A stretch of DNA of 64,000 bases, from the NCBI GenBank assembly GCA_025331445.1, contig JAIWNE010000048.1, positions 124,001-188,000 of the forward strand. The letters are read 5' to 3'. Position 1 is the stretch's first letter. Every line of letters starts with the position of its first letter. Source of the stretch: Blakeslea trispora (lineage: Eukaryota; Mucoromycota; Mucoromycetes; Mucorales; Choanephoraceae). The notes under the pieces were generated by a model. The model had not been told where the DNA came from and searched no databases. It was given only the letters and a program-made list of their open reading frames with translations. The translations under genes and the position numbers were made by a program. Positions 12,405-21,880 of the stretch are shown one piece after another.

Positions 12405-12914
12405 TGAGCAAGGCTGTAAGTGTTAAATAAACTTTATCTGTCTTATAGTACTAAATCTTCTCTCTCCCCCCCCCAGACATGACAGCCGAGCCTCGCAAGG
12501 TTCAGCTTGATTTGATTTATTCAAAATTGCAAAGAAAGAAAGACCAATTCAATCACATTTTAGAGAATGGTATACATGCATGGAAATAATACAAACAAAA
12601 CCGACAAGAATAATCAGCATGGTAGTCAATGCTTCATAAACTACAAAATCACTGCTAAAAACAATGGGCAAATATAGGAGGTATATATATGGTAAAGCTT
12701 CAAGGAATAGGGACTTATCACAAGCCAATGTGCGTATTATTCACATTCTTCTAAAAAGGAGTTTAGGCGTGCTATATACTTGGACACTGTTACTGATTCT
12801 CAAAAAAAAAACTGAAACAAACGTATGGATGGTTTGGTGTAACCGTATTGGTTAACGAAAAAAAGAAAAAAGTTTACGTTTCTCACTTTCTGCGCGTTTT
12901 TAACACACATATAT
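12405..12914. other. Intergenic between Fanzor-like relic and kinase relic
   Basis: Contains an intron-like stretch (GTAAGTGTTAAATAAAC, ending in TTATAG near 12449), a C10 tract near 12467-12476, and otherwise AT-rich DNA. A guide RNA of a Fanzor system would be expected at or just past the 3' end of the ORF, but nothing visible proves one. Confidence 0.4.
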
Positions 12915-14691
12915 ATGAGTTTGAGTAATAGAAAGAAAAGCAAATGTCGTAGAACAGAAGTTGGACTAGAAGACAACCAAAGAGAACTGAAGAAATCAAG
13001 GCTATCTGTAGCTCATTTAGACCCGCTTGGACTAGAACCGAATGATGCAGTGCTCTCTATTATGGAACTGTTATCTCAATTTGAACCCAAGCATGTCAGA
13101 AGAGCAATCAACACATACATGTCTATACAAGAAAGGGATGTTAGTAAGCAAACTCAAGTAAATAGTAAAGCTCAGGCGCGCTGCTTCAGAAATTCACTGT
13201 TGACAGGTAAGTTAAAAGCTAGATCATCATTTCGACTGGCCACACACACATATATATACTGACACCTGTTGTCAGTAGATAGCACATGTAGCAGCCACTG
13301 TGACAACAACAGCGACAAGGAGGAAAAACAGAACAAAAGCGCTTCCACTTTGGATGTTAATGCACTTCAGGTCAGCGAAAACAACATGACGCCTACGTCG
13401 AGCCCAGATAAGCCTTACAATATCCGAAACAAGAGCTCAACTTGTTGTTTTTCTGTCAAGGAGGAATCTAGTGTAGATAGCCGAAGCTTTTTGGGCTCGC
13501 CTAGATTATCAGAATCATCATCAAATAGAACATCCAAAGCCCTTTCTGAGCCACCACTACAGCGGCAACACAATCGAAAGTCAAAATGCACAAGCTTTAA
13601 GGAATCATCTTCTTTTCTGTCACTGGCAACTGACATCCTACCTCAACTAGAAGCCAAAAGATTTGTAGTTACAGATGTTGTTTTGGGTACTGGCCAGATG
13701 AGCTCGGTTAGGTTGGGTCGCTATGGTAACTTGCCTGTTGCCTGCAAGTCAAAGAGAGGTTTCACTAATACCGCAAACTATTATGCACAAGCAAAGCGTG
13801 AAATGACCTTCGCTGCCTGTCTATCTACATGCCGCTATATGAACAAATATCTGGGTTGGATTGTTTGTAGACAATCAGATGTTGAAGAAAAGTCACCCAC
13901 TCATCGCCCCAAGCAGGCACCAAAATTGTATATTGTTCAGAGATATATCAGTAACAGGGATGGCCGAACTTATTTGAATAGCAGAGGTATTCTTCCTCCT
14001 TTTTTGGAAAAAAAGGCATGGACAGCTGATAGTATTCATAGAAACCATCATTCAACCTCAAGAGGTATTGCAAGCTTCTATCTGCTTGTTTTCGGCACTC
14101 GCGGATGCGCACAACCTTGACATTGGATTTGTAGATCTGAAGCTTGAAAACTTTCTAGTTTGTATCAGGTTGTCTAAAAAGAAAGCCTTACTTATTTTTT
14201 TTTGTCTATAGATTGACTCATCAGGGGCTGGCTACCTTACTGATTTTGGGTAAGTAGCTATCATGCGTAGTTAAAGTATAGAGAAGAAGAAAAAAACCCC
14301 AACTGAGCTATTTATTAGTTCATGCATTATGCTTGAAAGAGGACAGAAAAAATCAATTGACTTGAAAAAGCATGATATTACATGGACAAAAACTGTGGCT
14401 CCGCCAGAAATGCTGAACAACCACAGCTTTACTAGAGCTTCGGATGTGTTTATGGCTACTGTCATTCTAGCTGAAATGATGACACCTGAGATCAATTATA
14501 GAGACTTTCAGAGGCTAGTTTTGAGAAGGCATACCAAGCCTCGTCATGAAGTAGATTTCTCATCAGAGCATATTCACGAAAGATATCATCAGTTTTTTCC
14601 TTTGCTGAGAGCAGGTTTAGCTAACAGTCAAAAGAAAAGGCCAACTGCTCAAGTCATGCTTGACACTTTGTTGCAAATGAGAAGAAAATAA
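12915..14691 (+). pseudogene. Protein kinase-like gene with a one-base frameshift
   Basis: Four exons fit in phase except for one base: 12915-13206, 13276-14157, 14212-14249 and 14319-14691. The N-terminal ~230 aa are Ser-rich and low complexity. The kinase domain starts near VVLGTGQMSSVRLGRYG, with a VACKSK lysine. The catalytic loop reads FVDLKLENFL instead of HRDxxxxN. The Mg loop is YLTDFG and the P+1 loop is VAPPEML. The domain is only continuous if one A is removed from the A7 run at 14008-14014; as written, the protein stops at 14120 before the catalytic loop. The second donor (CTA|GTTTGT) is weak. The loss of the His of HRD is typical of tyrosine-kinase-like and pseudokinase families. 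It could be a decayed paralogue or carry a homopolymer sequencing error. Confidence 0.65.
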
Positions 14692-15777
14692 ACTGTTTAT
14701 TAGAATGCTCTTTGACCTGACGCAATCTCTTTCCACATACGCAAGTCACAAACAAAGGACCAAATGGGATACCTGAATGTAGCTGGCTTACTATTTTGTG
14801 TGTTATTTGCTATACATCATTTTGGTTAAATGGGAAAAATGAATGAAAGCTTACTTTTTTTCATAGAAAAAGTGTCCCAGCCAAGCAAAAGCATAACCTA
14901 AGCCAAGGAAGTTTGTATTTTTTTTTCTTGTTGGTTCAATTGATTTCAAGACCTACCCTGAAGTATGCCAACCAATATGAGCTTTGGTTTGTGTTGCTTT
15001 ATGGCTAAAAAGAGCAACAGAATCGAGGTTGATGTACCTAAAAGACAAGCAATTATTATTTCTTATTGCTCAAGCAGCTTACTTCATTTTACTTGCCCAA
15101 TACATGAAGTCTTCTGTTTGTTTTATGACAATGCTCGCCCAAATAAAAAGGATAAAATGATTCTAGTGTTTTGAACCCTTCCTTAGGCTCAATACGCTTG
15201 GAGTAATTATGGTTAACTATTTTCTGAGAGTTCATTTGCAGTAAAAGAAAAAGGGAAAGAAAAAAAGACTCGAATTGCAGTTTGCTTTGCCGGATCAATT
15301 AAAGCCGCTCCTACTTTTAAAGTCGTGTGTTCTAATCATTTAAATGAAGGTAACACTAATCTTTAAACACATTCGTCAATTTGAGAATAAGGTCTATGTC
15401 CTTTCATTGATTTTGGGTTTGTTATGACTGAAGCTCAAGTAGACGTTGCTTCCTTTTTTTTTCTTTATAATAGGTAACGGACTATGTGCTTTCAGCCTCG
15501 TTTGAGCCTACATCCGGTCCAACTAGATAGATAATGGTTTCTTATTAAAGCTTTATTGCATTTTGGGAAAGAAAGAAAACGGGTAGTCATAACTACACTG
15601 CATAAATTCTAAACATTACTTGATGATGTAGCATACACCAATAATAATTCCTTTTTTTTTATACAAAATTGCATGTGAAAAATGATGTGTTTCCCACTCC
15701 AAAACATTTCATATTCAATTTTCATTTTGTTTTTTATTTCTATTTTTATTTTTTTGCTTTACTCTTTTACAGCATAC
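14692..15777. other. Gene-free AT-rich stretch
   Basis: About 1.1 kb with many T and A runs and no credible ORF. It should contain the promoter of the gene starting at 15778; the bases just before that ATG are pyrimidine-rich and end in TTTTACAG, which could also be an intron acceptor in the 5' leader. Confidence 0.5.
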
Positions 15778-16494
15778 ATGGCAACTCATCAGAAACCAAG
15801 CTTCAAAGAACTGGAGTCAACAGAATCCATTCCAGCCGTACCTAAAGAAGTGCAGGAAATTGATAAAAATGCTTGGTCTTTTGTGGGACACCAGTCACCT
15901 GTTTTGCCTGTGTTTGAAGAAGAGGAGGAAGAAGACCCGCCAGAAGATGATAATATTATATCTAGTGCACCACCTCTTATAGCTTTTATTAAAGGGCATG
16001 TTAAACACTTGATGAGCTCCATGCTTGAATTTGTATTTAAGGATAACAATCTACCGCTAATCATCAACATCGTCTATCGTTTGCTAGTTGCAAAAATGCT
16101 AATCACTCGGTCTTCAAAGTCGGTATCTCGGTATCTTAATATCCCATCTACTGTCACCTTAGCAACACATTCTCCACTACGCCATCAAATCGAACAAACA
16201 AATTTAGTTGCAACAGATACCTTTCGAACTCAAGGTGTATTACATCTTGCTTTAGGTTTATTGAGTATATTAGCCTTAAAGGAGAGACGATTGTCATCCG
16301 AGCGCTCCGCTTTATTGGTGCTAACACTAGCATCTGCAGGACAAGCATGGAGCCATACAAATACATATTGGAAGTCAAAGCAGCATTATACAATCAGAGT
16401 GCTACATGAGGTGTGTCTACCAGAAATATGTGTGGCCATGGTCAATTCAATTGCACTATCGAAAACTATCAAGAGATCAGGTAGATTTTTCTAA
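15778..16494 (+). CDS. Uncharacterised protein with acidic linker and hydrophobic C-terminal half
   Basis: A single-exon ORF of 238 aa; I do not recognise the family. I chose the ATG at 15778 (MATHQKPSF) over an in-frame one at 15682, because the 32 extra residues are a low-complexity F/I-rich translation of a T-rich leader. An acidic run (EEEEEEDPPEDD) lies near residues 43-55. Hydrophobic segments follow (GVLHLALGLLSILAL and ALLVLTLASAGQAW), and the C-terminus is ...IKRSGRFF. The spacing suggests a membrane-associated protein. Intact and clearly protein-like, it may be lineage-specific. Confidence 0.65.
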   Translation: MATHQKPSFKELESTESIPAVPKEVQEIDKNAWSFVGHQSPVLPVFEEEEEEDPPEDDNIISSAPPLIAFIKGHVKHLMSSMLEFVFKDNNLPLIINIVYRLLVAKMLITRSSKSVSRYLNIPSTVTLATHSPLRHQIEQTNLVATDTFRTQGVLHLALGLLSILALKERRLSSERSALLVLTLASAGQAWSHTNTYWKSKQHYTIRVLHEVCLPEICVAMVNSIALSKTIKRSGRFF

Positions 16495-17202
16495 TTGCGC
16501 TGGGTAGATCTAGCAAGGCCCTTTTTGATATGATAATACACGATGGTTGAATCGGGTGCATATATTGCCAGTGTCAGTTTTCTATAGCTTCATTTTAGAC
16601 AATACAAGCTATTTTTTGACTACTTCTTCTAACTTACTCTATTGCTGTATCTGTGGCTACCTCCTTAGATATCGAGTCAAAAATATTGGCTATCCTTTTT
16701 TTTTTTTAGAAAGACGTGTAAAGGCACCGCGTCAGTTACGCCTACTTATTAGTTGGTTTTGTTGTTGTTGAATTACCTTTCAACAGATAACTTTACGTTT
16801 TCTTGCAATATAGGAAGTATAAAGAGTTGTTCCTTTTTTTAAAAAAAGAAAATAAGAATGAGAATGCGAAAAAATGAAATGCTTGTTTACGTTGCAGCCT
16901 GGTTCTTTAGCTAAAAAAACACAAGAGTCCAAACTTTGAACAGCTAGGTAATCGACTTCCTTCCATTTCTTAGCTAGCACCAAGTCAGTATAAACTGCTT
17001 GCGACAAAGCAGTTTTTGAGCTGTTTAGTCCTGATGACTTATTCGAAATATCTTCAAGCTTCAAAACGTCAGTTGAGATTTTACCATCATGCCCAAAAAA
17101 AAAAGGTGTACCTTATGCTTCAAATTCATAAGGAAAAGACAATTAAAAAAAAATTCAACTTAATAACTAATATTTTAGCTCTTTCAAAACGGCAAAAAAA
17201 TT
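16495..17202. other. Intergenic downstream of the orphan gene
   Basis: AT-rich. A minus-strand ORF (17064-16780) looks protein-like for its first ~60 residues (MKLEDISNKSSGLNSSKTA onward) and then becomes low complexity. It could be a small exon, but it has no recognisable domain and no partner exon. Confidence 0.35.
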
Positions 17203-17273
17203 TCCCCAACGGGGAATTGAACCCCGGCCGCGTCGGTGAGAGCGACGAATCCTAGCCACTAGACCATTGAGGA
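17203..17273 (-). tRNA. tRNA-Glu (CTC)
   Basis: On the minus strand the gene starts TCCTCAATGGTCTAGTGG. Acceptor stem TCCTCAA pairs with TTGGGGA (one T-G wobble). The anticodon arm CGTCG-CTCTCAC-CGACG gives anticodon CTC, and the T-arm CCGGGG-TTCAATT-CCCCG is perfect. No intron. A T run follows the 3' end on the minus strand. Confidence 0.93.
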
Positions 17274-17314
17274 TTTCATATTTTCAAAATTGCACATCAT
17301 AGATATTCAAATTT

Positions 17315-17339
17315 TGTCCGGACCGGACATTTGCCGGAG
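17315..17339 (-). promoter_or_regulatory. CCGG-rich element upstream of tRNA-Glu
   Basis: In the tRNA orientation it reads CTCCGGCAAATGTCCGGTCC followed by GGACA, ending 41 bp before the gene. It shares 13 identical bases (GGCAAATGTCCGG) with the element upstream of tRNA-Arg, and contains the palindrome TGTCCGGACCGGACA read across both strands. Confidence 0.5.
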
Positions 17340-17500
17340 TACCGAACATTTTGATTTAGTACCCAAGTTTTAATCTTTATTAATACAGTCATGAATAAAA
17401 AAGCTGCGTCAAACAAAAATTTTAATTAAATTATTCACAAATGTCAGGCAGCTATTGATACCAAAGGCGCTCAATTTAAATATCAAAAGTTATTCTTCAT

Positions 17501-18125
17501 TAGGAATCGCAGTCGGGTCGAGTCAACTCGACTTAAAACCCGTCGGGTCAAAAAACCGACTCAACTCGACTTTGTTTTTCTAAGCATATAACCGACTCGT
17601 AACCGACTCGACCTAACCGAATGACCCGTCGGGTTCGTGTAACTCGGGTCAGCTTCAAATAAGGAAGTGTTTACTTAGGATCTTTTTCAAGTTTGACATG
17701 AGTATGTTAAGTAAATTTTTTAATGTGTTGTAAATTTATTAAGTAAGATTAAAATAAAAAAATGCAAAAGAAAATTAAGAATCAAATAATTAAAAAAAAA
17801 AGCAATAAGAAATGTGAATATAGTATATAGAAAAGGCAATTGTGTATGCATTCAAACAGAATATAGAAGCGGCTTATGTGATTTGCAAAAAAGAAAAAAA
17901 AAACTAGATCTTGCGCAGGTGTTGTATATCTTGAGACCAGTAACTAGACAGGACTAATATTTTAGTTGTTTTTGCCCCAAGTTTAGCTCTTGCAATGGTA
18001 GTGATGCGCTTCGCTCGGGAAAAGAGGCGCTCACAAGGCGTTGATGTAGCTACACCACTACGGCTCAATCGGGTGAGCTGATGGCCCAAAATTTGGGCCC
18101 TACAGCCCAATCGGTCTACTAACAA
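17501..18125 (-). mobile_element. hAT transposon relic: dimerisation domain plus 3' terminal region
   Basis: On the minus strand, 18125-17904 encodes 73 aa with the hAT C-terminal dimerisation signature GVATSTPCERLFSRA, then TTIARAKLGAKTTKILVLSS. Beyond its stop lies about 240 bp of AT-rich DNA. Then 17510-17660 is crowded with copies of GTCGGGT, ACCGACTCG and CGAGTCAACTCGAC. Such subterminal repeats are typical of hAT transposon ends, and TAGGAATCGCAGTCGGGTCG at 17501-17520 looks like the terminal inverted repeat. The rest of the transposase and the other end are not found upstream, so the element is 5'-truncated and dead. Confidence 0.7.
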
Positions 18126-20638
18126 GTTGAATGGGCTAAAATTCGTTTAGCCCAATTTTGGTAGGCTGACCCATTTTTTGTCTGCTTAAAAACATTGACA
18201 TACCGCTATGAAAGCCAATGATGATCGCTTATATAGTTTAAGTGGAACTTTAGCATCAAATGAAAACACAAACATTAAAGAGGCTTAAATGATCAGGTTC
18301 TATGTGGATAAATAATAAACAAGCAAATAGTTTGTCAGCATTTCCTAAAGTAAGCTTGAATACTACTGGATCACTCAGTATTACAGGCCAATCAAGTTTG
18401 TTACATTGCGTCTTTTTTATAATTGTAGGCAAATCAGGCTTTTCTAATTTTATTGATTTAGATCAAATAAATACTAAATATAGGTTCTTCTTTAGGCACA
18501 TTTATAGCTCAGACATCACTTTTGTAGTCAGAATGCAGCATTGGGTGTATCCAGATTGATTGGTATGATTGGCTTTGATATAGAAACTTTTTGGGATAAA
18601 AAGAAGCAGTATAGGAAGCAGAAATGAGATAATTTCCATGACTAGAGCCTTCAGTAAGCACATTAATCGCTTTGCAGTAGCTGCGCTTAAAAAAATATAC
18701 AGCCTTAACCGAGAGTGATTTTTTTTCGTAATTTTTTTTTCTTGACAGCCAACTTGAAGCAACATGCAAGGTCATGAGCAACACCAAATAAGAGATCACT
18801 CGTCAACAATATACAAAAGAGTCAGAAACAATAGAGAAAGAAAGTGAATAGCATAGCAAGTCTAAAAAACAAAAAAAAATAAAGATGAGACGCGATCCTT
18901 TACACATGTACTTTGTCATGAGCATGTTGTGTCCTTTAGTTGCGATTAGGTACCTCATGAGTCCAGCCAACAGTGAGAGCAATAGTCAGAAGTAAACAGT
19001 TGATAAAGAGAAGTTCCTTCAGTAAGATAGTCAAGTCAAAATAATCTGGAAGCGGTATTTCACTTGTTACGGAAGAGATTCAAGGTGATGAAGCAACCTC
19101 ATCTCGGAAGGAGCACACATGTAAGCATGAGCAACGACATAAAGACACAAAAAGAAGAAAAACACAAGCAGCAAAGTCGGAAAGAACCCCAAGTTCAATC
19201 AAAAAGAGATTCGGCAACCTTTAAAAGCACAGATCATAGTAGTGAAAGAAGTATAGGCGGATAGAAATTTTTTTTGTAGATGAGGTAAAGAGATGGCGAC
19301 ATGAGAAGAGACCCAGTACTCGAACGACTGTATATCAGAGAGAAAAGATACTTTTTGAAGCTAGGACGATGATCAGTGACAATAGTTAGAGAGATAGACC
19401 ACATGAGCTCACAAGAAAGAAGGTAGACATGAATAACTCAGACATAGGGTGGAAGCATGATGGACAATTGAATGTGTGTTTGTCAAAAGGCCCCAAGGCA
19501 ATGACTACAAACAGAGCAAGCTAGTAAATGCAATATGTACAAAAGCGTTTAGTCATATAAATGGAGAAACTGAAGGACCTTAGGCATGAGTTACTTGAGA
19601 AAAGGCATCCATCCAGATAGGCAGCATTAATAGAGATAAAATTCAGATATAAGTGAAAGAAGAATAAGTTTGAGCTACATGGGATATAGCAGGCAGTTTG
19701 GATTAAAAAGCCATGGATGAGATGGTGAAAAGCAATACAGAAGAAGGTGGCATGGATAAAGGATTGTCAATTAGAGCTTATGATGAGTATGTATATAAAT
19801 GTATTTAATGTTGATGATAAGCAGATAGATACAGATGTTGGGTTGGAAAATGCTAAATAAGAAGAGGAGCGTAGTCGAGTTGTTGAAATGTTGTCATCAT
19901 AAGGTGATATACATGTAGCTATTGTGAATTAAAAGAGTCAGTAATGTTGATGGATTATAGAAAAAAAATAAAGCAGAGATAAAAGCGCTTACCATTTGCT
20001 GTGGATCAAATGAAAAAAGAGAGAAAAAGAAAATGGGGGATTGAAAAAATAGGCCAGTATATATGAGAAATATGGCAGTGATGGGAAGAAAGTATGATTT
20101 CATTGACAGATTCAAGCTAACATTGTACTGAAATGGGAAACGTCTTGGATTTGCAAAAAGAGCAATTTTTACTGTAGAATGAATGGTAATTTTTGTCTAT
20201 AAAGAGCTGAACACTTTTAGTAATGTAATATGATGGTATTTACTTCTTTTGCCTAAAACGATTCTCCCAAAATAGCCTGACCCCCAACTTACAAACTAGC
20301 ATGCTATTTGCATGAAATACTCATTGTTTGTCTTTTTTAATTATTTCTGCTAAAAAGCAGCTTGTCTGATTTTTTTTTGGGACTTAGAATTTATTTTAAA
20401 GAAATTTGATGGATGAAAATAGCATGCACTTGGTCGACCTTTCCAATCTGCTTCAAACTTTTAACAAGACATCCTTAAACTTGTACAAGTATCATGAACT
20501 AAAAAATTGAATCGTTTATACATTAAATCAATCAAAATCTGATCTCCAAAACTTATCGTGTGGGCCAAACTACTACAAATTAAATTTTCTTGCGCTGTAG
20601 TGTCTGATTAATTCTCTTATTTCTGTCATTGTGATTTC
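18126..20638. other. Gene-free, purine-biased stretch
   Basis: About 2.5 kb without a credible coding region. From about 18780 to 20130 the plus strand is markedly purine-rich (AGAGA/GAAAG-type runs), a bias also seen in the solo LTRs. It may be old non-coding transposon sequence, possibly the body of a degraded element. No TIR or RT motif is visible. Confidence 0.4.
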
Positions 20639-21880
20639 TTGGCCTATAACAACCAAGTCCAATCTCTCCGTTTGGATGCTCTCCGCTCCTCCTCTTTGAG
20701 CACGGGATTATCAGCGGAATCACTGGCTCTTGTACGCCAACCCCGTTTGGTTGACTCAACCACCAACCGCTCATACAAAAGGGGCCAAGAAATGTTTGTT
20801 GTGTGGGCCTTGGAACAGGACATTAGTCCTACGAAGTTCAACGCGTCCGATGTGACCAACTTCCTGTCTCATTTATTCCACTCACGAGGCTATCAAATTG
20901 GCACTTTGTGTCTTATACGTTCTGCTGTCACGCATCTCCATGAAGCACCCGATTCTCTTCGACACCCGGACAACAATCCGATTACTGCGCTTCTGGATTC
21001 CTTGGCGAGTCAGGCTCCTCCGCGTCCCCAATACAAGCCTAAGGTAAACATCTCAAAAACTTTGAAGTTTTTGGCCAGTGTCCTGTCTTCTGTCTCCACG
21101 TCACTGGGTTCGCTTCAGCCAAAGGTCGCTTTTTTACTTGGAATGGCTGCCTTTCTTCGCCCTTCGGATTTACATCGCATTGATTTCTCCACCTGCAAAA
21201 TTGACTCCGATGTGTCTCTTTGTTTTGACATTGTTGCCCCCAAGGAACGCCGTAAGAGACAAAGAATTATCAAAACACTCACCGTGAACCCTCATGCAAA
21301 CTCAATGAATCTTTGCCCTGTTCGTGCTTTCACTGCGCTTCGCGACCACCCTCGAGCTAAGTCCTTGAGGTCTCCCAAATCCTTATTCGTCCATTCTATT
21401 CGGCCAGGTCAGCCTGTTCTTGTGACTACAATTTCTTCCTGGATCCGTCGCCTCATCCGCCTGTCCACCACTGAATCAAGGGTGTCTCTTCGGTCTGTGG
21501 CTGCCACTCTGGCACTGGGAAACAACGTCCCCCTTCAGGACATTGTCACATTAGGAAATTGGTCCTCTTCGACGACTTTTGAGCAACACTACCGCCATCT
21601 TACCATGCTCCGTACCAACTTTACTTCTGTGGTCCTTTCTCCTGACCCCTTACCCTCTCATGATGAAGACACTGATGTGATATTTGCAGTCCCAGATAAA
21701 CTCAATGAGAGGGAACTAATTCTACTGCAAGTCCATGTTGTGTTTATGTATTATTTCTATCTCGGTTTCAATCCATCACTCCGTTATAATTTTATCTGTA
21801 TGAGCAGTTTTCCTACTAGGATGACTGGTCACCTTAATTTAAAGATGGCTGTAGCCAGATTTCATCCCCGCCTTGAATAA
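20639..21880 (+). mobile_element. DIRS-type tyrosine recombinase, 5'-incomplete
   Basis: An open frame of ~413 codons without an ATG for the first ~50 codons. It encodes a tyrosine recombinase: an N-terminal SAM-like core-binding part (SYKRGQEMFVVWALEQD), then the catalytic set. Arg I lies in AAFLRPSDLHRID, a basic hairpin in APKERRKRQRIIK, Arg II in SLRSVAATLALG, a Trp in IVTLGNWSSSTTFE and the nucleophile Tyr in EQHYRHL. This pattern (GNWSSSTTF...Y) is typical of DIRS retrotransposon recombinases. No reverse transcriptase or RNase H lies upstream, so this is either the 3' part of a truncated DIRS element or a stand-alone recombinase. Its GC-rich, C-ending codons contrast with the AT-rich surroundings. 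A hairpin (21868-21885) spans the stop codon. Confidence 0.75.

Noticed and set aside
15682..15777. N-terminal extension of the orphan at 15778 as a signal anchor
   Set aside because: The F/I/L-rich residues come from a T-rich leader with a splice-acceptor-like end; the second ATG gives a normal protein start.
17505..17660. GTCGGGT-type repeats as a CRISPR-like or satellite array
   Set aside because: Units are irregular, in both orientations, without constant spacers, and sit exactly where a hAT subterminal region is expected.
18081..18098. Near-palindrome GGCCCAAAATTTGGGCC as an operator
   Set aside because: It lies inside the hAT relic coding trace, and similar GCCCA stretches nearby suggest local low complexity.
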